A DNA stretch of 64,000 nucleotides. Origin: Herbiconiux daphne. GTDB taxonomy: Bacteria > Actinomycetota > Actinomycetes > Actinomycetales > Microbacteriaceae. Below the pieces are notes generated by a model, which searched no databases, was not told where the DNA came from, and saw only the letters and a program-made list of their open reading frames with translations. The stretch covers positions 124,001 through 188,000 of the forward strand of contig NZ_JANLCJ010000001.1 of the NCBI RefSeq assembly GCF_024979295.1, read 5' to 3'. Numbering within the stretch: the first letter of the stretch is position 1; every line of letters starts with the position of its first letter. This document shows, piece by piece, positions 45,009 through 53,565 of the stretch. Both the position numbers and the translations under genes were made by a program.

Positions 45009-45144
45009 CCCGACCGTGGTGCTCGACGAGGCGCTCGACAAGCTAGCGCCCGATGGCCGCCGGGGGTAACCGAGCTCACATTGGTGACCAGTCTGAGGTC
45101 AGGTAGCGGAGAGACGCTATCGATGCAGCGCTCATATCGGGAGA

Positions 45145-46509
45145 TCAGTTCTTGACGACAGGGCTGGGCTTCTGCGCTTCTCGCAGACGACTGGCGGCGG
45201 TGGGCGCCCGTTCGGTTCTGAGGTCGGCGTTCCGAGTCTCGCGGGCGACGAGGATCACGGTCAGGGAGATCACTGCGACGGCGACGAGGTAGAGGGAGAT
45301 CGGGATCGTGCTGTCGAACGTGGAATAGAGGGTGGCGGCGATGATCGGGGTCAGCGCGCCGCCGAGGATTCCGCCGAGGTTGTAGCCCAAGGCAGACCCG
45401 GTGTACCGCACGGAGGTGCCGAACAGCTCGCTGGTGAAGGCCGCGAGCGGGGCGTAGACCACCCCGTAGGAGGCCATGCCCCCGATGAGGGCGATAAGGA
45501 CCGGCGCGAATTCTCCGGTGTCGAAGAGTGCGAAGAAGGGGAACGCCCACGCGATCATCGCGACGGAACCGGCGATGATCACCGGGCGGCGTCCGATCCG
45601 GTCGGAGAGCGCGGCTGCTGCCGGGATGATGAGGGCGTTCGTGGCAACCGCGAAGATGAGGGCGGACAAGATCGTGGTGCGGTCGAAGCCGCGCACCGTG
45701 GTGCCGTAGCTGAGTGCGAAGGTGGCGATGAGGTAGAAGGTGGCGAACTGGCTGACGTTGACCCCGGCGACCATCGCGATCTCCTTCGGATACCGGCGGA
45801 GCACCTCCAGCAGGGGTGGTCGCCGGCGCTCCGGGTCGTGTCGGCGTGCCTCTGCCTGGAGGTACAGCGGCGACTCGCTGACGTGCCTGCGCACGTAGAG
45901 TCCGACGGCGATGAGCAGGAGGCTGAGGAGGAATGGCACGCGCCAGCCCCAGTCGAGAAACTGCTCGGCCGGAAGAATCGCGCCCATCATCATGAACAAC
46001 AGGGATGACGCGACGAAGCCAGCGACGGGGGCCGCGTTGTTCAGTCCCGTGTAGAACCCTCGCCGGTCGGGGGGCGCGTGTTCGGCGAGCATGAGCACGC
46101 CGCCGGTGTACTCCCCGCCGTACCCGAAGCCTTGCGCGAATCTCAGCACGGTGAGGATGACGGGTGCGCTGACGCCGATCGCCGCGTACGTGGGCAGCAC
46201 CCCGATGAGGAACGTGCTGACGCCCATGAGCATCAAGGTGATGATCAAGGTGCGCCGGCGACCGAGACGGTCACCGATGTGCCCGAACACGATCGCGCCG
46301 AGGGGACGGCCGATGAAGGAGATCGCGAAGGTCGAGAGCGACAGCAGGGTGGCGGTCGTCGGGTCGGATGCGGAGAAGAACAGCGGCCCGAACACCAGCG
46401 CGGCCGCGGTGCCGTAGAGGTAGAGGTCGTAGGCCTCCAATGCTGTGCCGACGACACTGCCCACGACGACTCGCCGAAGCTGGCGGGGCGTGGCGGGCAT
46501 GGTGGTCAT
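45145..46509 (-). CDS. MHS family MFS transporter
   Basis: A 454-residue transporter with 12 helices. It has VVVGSVVGTALEAYDLYLYGTAAALVFGPLFF at the start (the MHS family G-T-x-x-E-x-Y-D-x-x-x-Y-G signature), GHIGDRLGRRRTLIITL (motif A) and ALSDRIGRRPVIIAGSVAM (second motif A). MHS proteins import metabolites such as organic acids or betaines by proton symport. It begins a stretch of genes that looks less uniform than the region to its left. The ATG at 46509 has GGAG two bases upstream, which is a weak ribosome site. Confidence 0.88.
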   Translation of the reverse strand: MTTMPATPRQLRRVVVGSVVGTALEAYDLYLYGTAAALVFGPLFFSASDPTTATLLSLSTFAISFIGRPLGAIVFGHIGDRLGRRRTLIITLMLMGVSTFLIGVLPTYAAIGVSAPVILTVLRFAQGFGYGGEYTGGVLMLAEHAPPDRRGFYTGLNNAAPVAGFVASSLLFMMMGAILPAEQFLDWGWRVPFLLSLLLIAVGLYVRRHVSESPLYLQAEARRHDPERRRPPLLEVLRRYPKEIAMVAGVNVSQFATFYLIATFALSYGTTVRGFDRTTILSALIFAVATNALIIPAAAALSDRIGRRPVIIAGSVAMIAWAFPFFALFDTGEFAPVLIALIGGMASYGVVYAPLAAFTSELFGTSVRYTGSALGYNLGGILGGALTPIIAATLYSTFDSTIPISLYLVAVAVISLTVILVARETRNADLRTERAPTAASRLREAQKPSPVVKN

Positions 46510-46601
46510 CGCTCCGTCGTACAGGGCCGACCGGCCCGCGCGCAAATGGTGCGCTCCCGCACGGGGGCCGGTCGACCCATCCGACGCCGTCGGAGGGGGC
46601 T

Positions 46602-47450
46602 TCAATCCTCCGCCTGCGTGTCGCCGACTGCCGTCGAGTGCGACACGTCGTGCCATTCAGCTTGTTCGCGGGCAACCAGAGCCACCTTCGCCGACACGGT
46701 GGCGAAGGAGTCGGCACCCAGCTGGAGGCGTTCGGGCACTGTGCCCCGGTGGGCGAGGTCGACGATGACAGCTGCAGCCTTCACGGGGTCGCCTTCTTGT
46801 GCATTGTTGGTGTCGGCCGCCCATCGACGCGTCGCGCCCGCAGTGTCGGCGTAGTCGGGGATGCAGGTCGCGGCTTCGACGAGGCTCGAGCTGTCGAGGA
46901 AGTTGGTGCGGAACGCACCGGGCTCGATGGCGACCACGCTGATGCCGAGGGGTGCGAGCTCTTTGCCGAGTCCTTCCGAGATCGCTTCGACGGCGAACTT
47001 CGTCGACGCGTAGACACCCCAGCCGGGTCTGGACACGAAGCCTGCGACGGAGGAGATGTTGATGATGGTGCCGGAGCGTTGGTGCCGAAGCGTCGGCAGC
47101 ACTCCCCGGGTGACGGTCAGCAGCCCGAAGACGTTGACCTCGAAGACGGCACGCACCTCGGCGTCACTGGCTTCTTCCGCCGCGCCGAGCAGACCACGGC
47201 CGGCGTTGTTGACGAGAACGTCGATGCGGCCGAAGCGCTTGGTTCCCTGCTCGACGGCCTGTGCGACCTCGCCGGCGTCGGTGACATCCAGTGGAAGCGC
47301 CAGGAGTACGTCGGCCGCGTCGGGAAACTGTTCAGTGATGGTCTCGGGGCGGCGGGCGGTGGCGATGACCTGGTCGCCGCGCGAAAGGGCTTGACGGACG
47401 ATCTCGATGCCGAAGCCGCGGGACGCTCCGGTGATGAACCACACGGACAT
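46602..47450 (-). CDS. SDR family oxidoreductase (sister of 48401-49231)
   Basis: A 282-residue SDR beginning MSVWFITGASRGFGIEIVRQAL. It shows LDVTDAGEVAQAV, VLVNNAGRGLLGAAEEASDA, NISSVAGFVSRPGWGVYASTKFAVE (Ser and Tyr-xxx-Lys) and EPGAFRTNFLDSSSL. It shares nearly all these motifs with the SDR at 48401-49231, so the pair arose by duplication, with the alpha/beta hydrolase gene between them. AAGGAG precedes the ATG at 47450. Substrate unknown; NADP preference is suggested by the ATARR segment. Confidence 0.87.
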   Translation of the reverse strand: MSVWFITGASRGFGIEIVRQALSRGDQVIATARRPETITEQFPDAADVLLALPLDVTDAGEVAQAVEQGTKRFGRIDVLVNNAGRGLLGAAEEASDAEVRAVFEVNVFGLLTVTRGVLPTLRHQRSGTIINISSVAGFVSRPGWGVYASTKFAVEAISEGLGKELAPLGISVVAIEPGAFRTNFLDSSSLVEAATCIPDYADTAGATRRWAADTNNAQEGDPVKAAAVIVDLAHRGTVPERLQLGADSFATVSAKVALVAREQAEWHDVSHSTAVGDTQAED

Positions 47451-47495
47451 GATTTCTCCTTCTCTTGGGGTGGTGGGACCGTGCCAGTCGCAGGG

Positions 47496-48335
47496 TCACG
47501 CGGGGTCTCCGGAACGTGAGTCCCGCACCGCCTGGGCGTGCTGAGCGGCCCACTCCACGGCGACGTCGGCGACGTCCTCCCATCCCTGCTGCCCGACGAT
47601 GCGGTGGGAGCGGCCGGGGAACTCCCGATACTCGACGACGGCCGGGCCCTCGGAGTATCGCCGCAGGAGGGCCTTCTGCACCGCCAGGGGTGCGACGTGG
47701 TCGATCTCACCGCCGATGATCAGCAGGGGGGCGCGATCCGGCTTGAGGAAGTCGACCCGGGTGATGCCCTTCTTCGCCTGGGGGATGGCCAGCACGCCCT
47801 CGAAGAAGAGCCTGTTGTACGAGGGGATGGCATTCTTCTCCCACTCCGCATCCGATTCGGCGCGGCTGAGGTCGTTGCCGAACGCGTAGTGGAACCGACC
47901 CGGGGTGATGGGGGTCGCCGAGTTCTTGCGGAACGGGTTCGTCAGCACGGCCGCTCCGGTGCGCAGTGTGGACCCGCGCAGGGTGAGCACGCCGGCGGTG
48001 TTTCCGGGTTCGACGGCCACCCCCGCCACACCGAGGCCTCGGTCGAGGAGCATCAGGGTGAAGATGGCGCCGAACGAATGACCCATGATGATCGGCGGCT
48101 CGGGCAGGGCGCGGATGATGCGGTCGTAGTGGTCCACGACCTCCAGGAGGCCGACCCCCTCCAGTGCGTGAGGGTCGGCGCGCACCTGGGCTGGAGTACG
48201 GTCGCCGATCCCGGGCCACGCCGGGGTGATCACCTCGTGACCGCGGGCGCGGAAACGTTCAGCCCATCCGTCCCAGCTGGCGGGCGTCATCCAGAGGCCG
48301 TGTATCAGCACGATCGGTGGCAAGTTCGTGGGCAT
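47496..48335 (-). CDS. Alpha/beta hydrolase
   Basis: A 279-residue alpha/beta hydrolase. It has PPIVLIHGLWMTPASWDGWAERF, PAWPGIGDRTPAQ, nucleophile elbow IIMGHSFGAIFTLML, ADHR-type acid region IIGGEIDHVAP, and EFPGRSHRIVGQQGW with the catalytic His. The ATG at 48335 was used instead of the longer frame from 48404 because family similarity begins at LPPIVLIHG and AAGGA lies upstream. It is embedded between two sister SDR genes, all in the same direction, so the three may form one catabolic unit controlled by the XRE regulator upstream. Confidence 0.85.
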   Translation of the reverse strand: MPTNLPPIVLIHGLWMTPASWDGWAERFRARGHEVITPAWPGIGDRTPAQVRADPHALEGVGLLEVVDHYDRIIRALPEPPIIMGHSFGAIFTLMLLDRGLGVAGVAVEPGNTAGVLTLRGSTLRTGAAVLTNPFRKNSATPITPGRFHYAFGNDLSRAESDAEWEKNAIPSYNRLFFEGVLAIPQAKKGITRVDFLKPDRAPLLIIGGEIDHVAPLAVQKALLRRYSEGPAVVEYREFPGRSHRIVGQQGWEDVADVAVEWAAQHAQAVRDSRSGDPA

Positions 48336-48400
48336 CGGTTCGTCCTTCGCGGTCGTCTTCGTGGTGGGTGGGAGGAATGGTGGTCGTGCTGGTGGCCGGT

Positions 48401-49231
48401 TCACGCCAGGTCGGTGGCGGCAGCCGACACCCGCTGACGGTCCAGCTCCGCGCGCACCTCGTCGGCCTTCGCGCCGACGGCCGCAAGGGTGTCGCTGCCG
48501 AGGAAAAGACGAGCGGGAAAGCCGCCGCGGTCGACGGCGTCGACGATGGCCTCGGCACCCTTGACGGGATCACCGGGCTGGTTGTGGTTCGCGCCGGCAG
48601 CCATGGTGCGCACATCCCCCACCGGACCGGACTCGTAGTCGCTGATGCCGGCCGAGACGGCGAGGCTGGAGCCGTCGAGGAAGTCGGTGCGGAAGTAGCC
48701 GGGCTCGACGATGCCGGCGGTGATGCCGAGCGGAGCCAGCTCGTCCCGGAGCGCCTCGGTGTAGCCCTCGAGGGCGAACTTGGTCGAGCAGTAGACGCCG
48801 AAGCCGACGGCGCTGGCGAAGCCGCCGACGGAGGAGATGTTCACCACAGTGCCGCGGGCCTTCTCGCGCATGACGGGTAGCACAGCACGGGCGATCGCCA
48901 GTGGTGCGAAGACGTTGACCTCGTAGATCGACCGGATGTCGGCATCCGTGGCTTCCTCGACGGCACCCAGCAGGCCGCGCCCGGCATTGTTGATGAGCAC
49001 ATCGATGGTGCCGAAGGCAGCGACAGCTGCCGCGACCGCCGCGTCGATCTGGTCGGCGTCGGTGACGTCGAGGGAGACCGGAAGGAGGTTCTCGCCGGCG
49101 TCGGGAAAGCGGTCACGAACCTGCTGGGCGTTGCGTGCGGTCGCGATGACCTGGTGGCCTCGGTCGAGGGCGGCTCGGGTCAGCTCTGCGCCGAATCCTC
49201 GCGATGCTCCGGTGATGAACCAAGTACTCAT
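48401..49231 (-). CDS. SDR family oxidoreductase (sister of 46602-47450)
   Basis: A 276-residue SDR beginning MSTWFITGASRGFGAELTRAAL. It shows VLINNAGRGLLGAVEEATDADIR, NISSVGGFASAVGFGVYCSTKFALEG (Tyr-xxx-Lys) and EPGYFRTDFLDGSSLAV. Very similar in layout to the SDR at 46602-47450 and more distantly to the SDR at 6357-7181. It is the first gene of the reverse-strand group and is divergent from the XRE regulator at 49413, separated by 181 bases. Substrate unknown. Confidence 0.87.
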   Translation of the reverse strand: MSTWFITGASRGFGAELTRAALDRGHQVIATARNAQQVRDRFPDAGENLLPVSLDVTDADQIDAAVAAAVAAFGTIDVLINNAGRGLLGAVEEATDADIRSIYEVNVFAPLAIARAVLPVMREKARGTVVNISSVGGFASAVGFGVYCSTKFALEGYTEALRDELAPLGITAGIVEPGYFRTDFLDGSSLAVSAGISDYESGPVGDVRTMAAGANHNQPGDPVKGAEAIVDAVDRGGFPARLFLGSDTLAAVGAKADEVRAELDRQRVSAAATDLA

Positions 49232-49412
49232 GGGGTGGTGTCCTCTTGACGGTCGTTACGGATGGGGAGCCCTGACCTGAGCCGGGGCACGACGTGAGTC
49301 AACCGGTCGATGGCGCTTGTGTGGGGCCCGTGCCTGGGCCTGTTCTGCCCGGGTCCGTCAGACCCCCCTTGTCCCGATCAGGTCGCGTGAGCGAGGCGCA
49401 TAATGAGGTCTC

Positions 49413-50321
49413 ATGATCGAACGATCCGAACTCGGCGCCTTCCTTCAGGCTCAGCGGGCGCGCCTGCGCCCAGCCGATGTGGGGCTCGCGCCCGATCAGG
49501 TTCCCCGCCGCGTTCCCGGGCTGCGCCGCGAGGAAGTCGCTCGCCTGGCCGGGCTCAGCACCGACTACTACACGCGCTTGGAGCAGGGCCGAAAAGACTC
49601 GCCGTCGGAGGGGGTGCTGAACGCCATCGCCCGCGCTCTCCACCTCGATGAGATCGGCCGGCAGCACCTTCTCGACCTGGCCCGCCCGGTTGGGTCGGTC
49701 ACCGCACCGCGCACGCCGCCGGCGCAGCGGGTGCGCGCCAGCACCCGCCAGCTGATGGAGTCGTGGGCTGATCAGCCCGCCCTGCTGCTCGGTCGACGCC
49801 TCGACGTGCTTGCCACCAATGCGCTCGGCCGCGCGCTCCTGTTCGATTTCGGCACGCTGCCTCCGGCGGAGCGCAACTACCTTCGCTGGCTGATGCTGCA
49901 TCCTCACGCCCGCGTGCTCTACCGCGACTGGGAAAGCGTGGCGTCGGAGATGGTGGCGGCGCTCCGTCGTGAGGCCGGCCGTCATCCCGACGATCCGTCG
50001 ATCATCGACCTCGTCGGTGAACTGGTGGTGCGAAGCGAGGAGTTCGCGGGCTGGTGGGCCGATCAGCGGGTGACCGCCCATACCCACGGCGTCAAGCGCT
50101 TCCACCACGAACTGGTGGGTGACCTCGAGCTGGACTGGCAGGGTCTGGCCCTGCCCGGTGACGAGGACCAGACCATCTACGTGTATCACGCACCCCCCGG
50201 CTCGCCGGCCGCCGAGAAGCTCGGGCTGCTCGGAAGCTGGATCGGATCGGCCCCGGCCGCAGCCGGACGGAATCCCGAGACCGCAACCGGAGCCGAATCG
50301 GCGGTCGACGAACCGGCCTGA
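49413..50321 (+). CDS. XRE family regulator with MmyB-like ligand domain
   Basis: A 302-residue regulator. The N-terminal HTH is VPGLRREEVARLAGLSTDYYTRLEQGR (residues about 33-59), the exact form seen in actinobacterial MmyB-type proteins. The C-terminal PAS-like MmyB domain begins SWADQPALLLGRRLDVLATNALGRALL. Members commonly sit beside a divergent SDR gene and repress it; here the divergent neighbour is indeed an SDR. A CATAAT hexamer (49399-49404) lies 8 bases before the ATG, so the transcript is near-leaderless. Confidence 0.9.
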   Translation: MIERSELGAFLQAQRARLRPADVGLAPDQVPRRVPGLRREEVARLAGLSTDYYTRLEQGRKDSPSEGVLNAIARALHLDEIGRQHLLDLARPVGSVTAPRTPPAQRVRASTRQLMESWADQPALLLGRRLDVLATNALGRALLFDFGTLPPAERNYLRWLMLHPHARVLYRDWESVASEMVAALRREAGRHPDDPSIIDLVGELVVRSEEFAGWWADQRVTAHTHGVKRFHHELVGDLELDWQGLALPGDEDQTIYVYHAPPGSPAAEKLGLLGSWIGSAPAAAGRNPETATGAESAVDEPA

Positions 50322-50323
50322 CA

Positions 50324-50812
50324 TCAGGCGCCGGGGGCGGTGTGAGTCGCGGGCGCGCCCGGGAGACGTTCCGACAGCTCGAACATGTTGCCCCACGGGT
50401 CGCGGAAGAATGCCAACCGGGCGCTGATGTCGTCGAGCTCGAACGGCTCGTTCACGACGTCGACACCGCGGCGACGGAGTTCGGCGAGAGTGTCGTCGAC
50501 GCTGTCGACCGACAGGCAGACATGGTTGTACCCGTTCACGACGAGACTCGCGTCGACGTCGGCGTATTCGGCCTGGGGTTCCGCACCCGGCCCGGCAAGA
50601 ATTTCGAGGTGAAACTCGTCCTGATTCGGCGGGCTCACGTAGGCGAGGGTCAGATCGCCGTAGGGCCAGATCTGCAGCACGCGCCAGTCGAGCTTGTCGA
50701 CCCAGAACGACCTGGCGTCTTCGAAGTCCGGGTAGCGGATTCCGGTGTGATGCCCTCGCATCGACGCGAATGGCGACGACGGATTCGGGGCGGGATCGGC
50801 GGGCAATGGCAC
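50324..50812 (-). CDS. VOC (glyoxalase/bleomycin-resistance) family protein
   Basis: A 162-residue vicinal-oxygen-chelate protein with two beta-alpha-beta modules. It has RGHHTGIRYPDFEDARSFWVDKLDW (metal His near residue 22), EFHLEILAGPG, GYNHVCLSVDSVDDTLAELRRRG and AFFRDPWGNMFELSE (metal Glu). Members include dioxygenases, isomerases and binding proteins. The GTG at 50812 was chosen because AAAGGAG lies 7 bases upstream; the longer frame from 50887 runs through the promoter. An ACGTAC/GTACGT repeat lies just upstream. Divergent from the PucR gene. Confidence 0.85.
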   Translation of the reverse strand: MPLPADPAPNPSSPFASMRGHHTGIRYPDFEDARSFWVDKLDWRVLQIWPYGDLTLAYVSPPNQDEFHLEILAGPGAEPQAEYADVDASLVVNGYNHVCLSVDSVDDTLAELRRRGVDVVNEPFELDDISARLAFFRDPWGNMFELSERLPGAPATHTAPGA

Positions 50813-50830
50813 GAGTGTGCTCCTTTCAGA

Positions 50831-50851
50831 ACGTACGGATGCTTTGTACGT
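50831..50851. promoter_or_regulatory. Inverted repeat in the VOC gene leader
   Basis: ACGTAC and GTACGT (50831-50836, 50846-50851) are perfect 6-bp arms separated by 9 bases, 19 bases before the VOC GTG start. This resembles a binding site for a dimeric repressor. No regulator is assigned; the adjacent PucR-like protein is one candidate. Confidence 0.4.
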
Positions 50852-50956
50852 GACGACACCGTAGGGAGAATCCGACCCCGTGGTCACTGGATGCGATGAC
50901 AGGTTCTGCGAGATGCTTTTGTAGCTGGATACGAAACCCTGAGGAGTCGAGGGCTG

Positions 50957-52144
50957 ATGAGTGGGACAACAGGATCACGAGATGCGCTGTTGCACGCGTT
51001 CAACGGGAGGGCTTCAACGGTCACGAAGACCGTGATCGGCCGGCTCTACGACAACATGCCGTCGTACCGGGTCGTCCCTCGGGAACAGCTGGCGGAGTCG
51101 ATCGGGCAGATCATCGCGATCGTCGCCGAGGTGGTGCGATCGGGCATCGTGCCGGCCCCCGACGACATCGTCCAAGCGCGCACATCGGCCGCTGCCCGCG
51201 CCCAGCAGGACGTTCCCGTTCAGGACATCATGCGAGCTTTCCGCTTCACGATCGGGGGCATCCACGAGTCGCTGCTCCAGCTGGTCTCCGACCAGGAGAT
51301 CCCGGCGGCCGAGATGGTGCTCGTCACCGATACACTCTGGCGCTTCAGCGACGCCTACACGACCAGTCAGATCACCGCATTCCAGACGGCCGTCATCGAT
51401 CGTGCTCTGCATCGGGCGCGGCGCACCCAACAATTTCTCCGGGATCTCGCTGACGGAGTCGAGGATGAGGCCGGAATGCAGCGTCCCGCGCGGGAACTGG
51501 GACTCCGCACCGATGGGACGTACGCCGCGGTACGGGCGCGTATCGACGACGGCGACGAAGCCGACCGGCTCCGGCTCGAACTGGAGCAGGATGCCATCCG
51601 CCGAGGCGGGTCCGCCCTCTACGCCGTGACCGGCTCCGAGCTTCTCGGTGTCACCGACACGCGGCCCGGGATCATCGGCTCCGCGCACCTCGTGGGTGTC
51701 GGCGATTACGTCGGACTGCTCGACGCGGCCGCGTCATTCCGCTCGGCGGAGGTGGCTCGCAACGCTGCAGCTCTCATCGGCATGACAGGCGTAGTCTCCG
51801 CTGTGGATCTGGGCTGGAAGATGGCGGCGGCGCACGCCGGCGACGCCAACGCCATCCTTGCTGAACGGTACCTCGAGCCCCTCAGGCGATACGGCACGTT
51901 CGGTCGCATGATCGAAGACACCCTCCGGGCCTATCTGGCGGCCGACCGCAGCATCCCCAAGGCCGCCCGCAGCATGCCCGTGCACGTGAACACGTTGCGC
52001 TACCGCCTCCGGCGATTCGAAGAACTGACCGGGCGCCCACTCGACGCAACCGCCACGATCGTCGAGTTGAGCTGGGCGCTGGAGATCACGGCTCGGATGG
52101 AGACCCGCTGGTCGGATGTGACAGTGGCCGTTCACGATCGATGA
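50957..52144 (+). CDS. PucR-like transcriptional regulator
   Basis: A 395-residue regulator. The C-terminal HTH_30 is clear: YLAADRSIPKAARSMPVHVNTLRYRLRRFEELTG near residues 345-378. The central GGDEF-like domain is typical of PucR/CdaR proteins, and the N-terminal helical domain contains REQLAESIGQIIAIVAEVVRSGIVP (RsbR/PucR-N like). Such proteins activate catabolic genes in response to small molecules. It is divergent from the VOC gene and its last 59 bases overlap the convergent SnoaL-like gene end. Confidence 0.88.
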   Translation: MSGTTGSRDALLHAFNGRASTVTKTVIGRLYDNMPSYRVVPREQLAESIGQIIAIVAEVVRSGIVPAPDDIVQARTSAAARAQQDVPVQDIMRAFRFTIGGIHESLLQLVSDQEIPAAEMVLVTDTLWRFSDAYTTSQITAFQTAVIDRALHRARRTQQFLRDLADGVEDEAGMQRPARELGLRTDGTYAAVRARIDDGDEADRLRLELEQDAIRRGGSALYAVTGSELLGVTDTRPGIIGSAHLVGVGDYVGLLDAAASFRSAEVARNAAALIGMTGVVSAVDLGWKMAAAHAGDANAILAERYLEPLRRYGTFGRMIEDTLRAYLAADRSIPKAARSMPVHVNTLRYRLRRFEELTGRPLDATATIVELSWALEITARMETRWSDVTVAVHDR

Positions 52145-52730
52145 CCACCCCGCGGGCGTCGGCTGCATCAGGGCGTGGCGACGCTTCTGCGGCATCTCTC
52201 GCCGTCGCGCTCACGTCGCGGGCAGCTCGGGCGGCGCGACCCGAGATCTTCCACCAGGCCATTCGCAACGCGCTCGGGCCAGGTGGGAAGACGCCGAGTT
52301 GTTCGAGCATGCCGAGGTCATCTCGAAGAGCATCGTGGTGCGCAACCCTGCCGGCGGTCAACGACACGATGTGAATCTGCTCGACGTCGATGGGGCGCCC
52401 CGTCGGTGGGATGACTTGGGCCGCCTCGCCGTTTTCGAAGCGCACGAACGGCCCGGTATGCGTACCGCGCATACGAAGTCGCACCCAAACCTGATCGTCG
52501 GTCGCAGATGAGCTGACGATGGAGAAGGTGAGGTCGGGGAATGCCGACCGAAGCCAAGCACTGGAGGCCAGCACGCCGCGGGGGCCGGCGGTCTGGCATG
52601 CGACAGGCGAGTTGATGGCGGTGGGGTTGTGGAAGTCGTCGGCGACGACCTGGTGAGCCAGTTCGGCGCTCCCCGATTCGAGCACTCGGAAAAGAGCCTC
52701 GGCGGTTTCGGTGGGCTGCAACGTGGTCAT
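52086..52730 (-). CDS. SnoaL/NTF2-like ester cyclase-type protein
   Basis: A 214-residue protein. Residues about 8-135 form an NTF2/SnoaL-like fold: VADDFHNPTAINSPV, GPRGVLASSAWLRSAFPDLTFSIVSS, VWVRLRMRGTHTGPF and HIVSLTAGRVAHHDALRDDLGMLEQLGV. Relatives are cyclases, isomerases or ligand-binding proteins. The tail after residue 150 (AARAARDVSATARDAAEAS) is low-complexity and is the part that overlaps the PucR gene by 59 bases on the opposite strand, so the stop may once have been nearer. GAGG lies 6 bases before the ATG. Confidence 0.78.
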   Translation of the reverse strand: MTTLQPTETAEALFRVLESGSAELAHQVVADDFHNPTAINSPVACQTAGPRGVLASSAWLRSAFPDLTFSIVSSSATDDQVWVRLRMRGTHTGPFVRFENGEAAQVIPPTGRPIDVEQIHIVSLTAGRVAHHDALRDDLGMLEQLGVFPPGPSALRMAWWKISGRAARAARDVSATARDAAEASPRPDAADARGVVIDRERPLSHPTSGSPSEP

Positions 52731-52814
52731 GTGGATCCTCTCGTATTCGCTGCACACTCTATGCACTGAATATGAGAGCCGCTTTCAGCAAAGCCTGCTA
52801 ACGGGCGCCGAGTG

Positions 52815-53435
52815 TCAGCTGAGGAGGAGAGCGGTGGCTCGAGCCAGCAGCCAGCGCTCTGCCTCTTCCCACGACTTGCCGAGGTCTCGGGTGACAGTCG
52901 TCCAGGCGTCGATACCGAAACAGAACCAGAGAACTTCTCCGGCCTCAGCGCTCGAGAGAGCAGCGGGGAGGGCGTGCAGGTCGGCGAGATGGTGGGCGGC
53001 GACATCGAGGAGTTCACTGTACTGGCCGGTGAGTCTGGTGCGCACGCCGGCTCCCTCGGGCATGCTCGCGGTCGAGCGGGCCAGTTCGAAGATCGCTTGA
53101 CTCTGCTCGTTTCCAGCGCGGGTTCCGGATGCGAGAGCGGCGAGGACGGCTGCGGGGTCGCGGAGCTCCTTCACCCGTTCGATGGCCTCTTCCCCTCCCG
53201 ACTCGGCTTCGGCTCGTGCGATGATGGCGGCGAGGAGTTCGGCTTTGCCGCCAACGCTCGAGTAGACCGTGCGGAGGGATACTCCGGCGCGGGTGGCGAC
53301 CTCTGCGACCGTGGCATTCGCGTAGCCTTGGGCGGCGAAGAGCGCCAACGCCGAGTTCAGGATCGACTCCCTCGTGTCGTCGGCGGCACCGCGCCGCCTC
53401 GTGGAGTCGTACGTGCGTCTTCGTTCTGACGTCAT
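52815..53435 (-). CDS. TetR/AcrR family transcriptional regulator
   Basis: A 206-residue repressor. The HTH is SILNSALALFAAQGYANATVAEVATRAGVSLRTVYSSVGGKAELLAA, near residues 25-71; the rest is a helical ligand domain ending LARATALLLS. The ATG at 53435 is supported by TACTCT (53443-53448) 7 bases upstream, a leaderless start, which excludes the 44-codon extension in the longer frame. It is divergent from an alpha/beta hydrolase 130 bases away, its likely target. Confidence 0.88.
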   Translation of the reverse strand: MTSERRRTYDSTRRRGAADDTRESILNSALALFAAQGYANATVAEVATRAGVSLRTVYSSVGGKAELLAAIIARAEAESGGEEAIERVKELRDPAAVLAALASGTRAGNEQSQAIFELARSTASMPEGAGVRTRLTGQYSELLDVAAHHLADLHALPAALSSAEAGEVLWFCFGIDAWTTVTRDLGKSWEEAERWLLARATALLLS

Positions 53436-53565
53436 GGCTGCAAGAGTAACTTCGCAGGGCAGGTGACTGGCGACAGAGCGCCGGACGTGTTCACTCCGAG
53501 CACTAGGACCGGTGTCAGCGGTGCGGGGTTGAATGAACACAACCGTGAGATGGAGGCCATCGACC

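Noticed and set aside
45009..45144. Remnant coding sequence (VVLDEALDKLAP) after the creatininase gene
   Set aside because: Only about 16 codons, with no start signal and no homologue recognised; it may be chance in GC-rich DNA.
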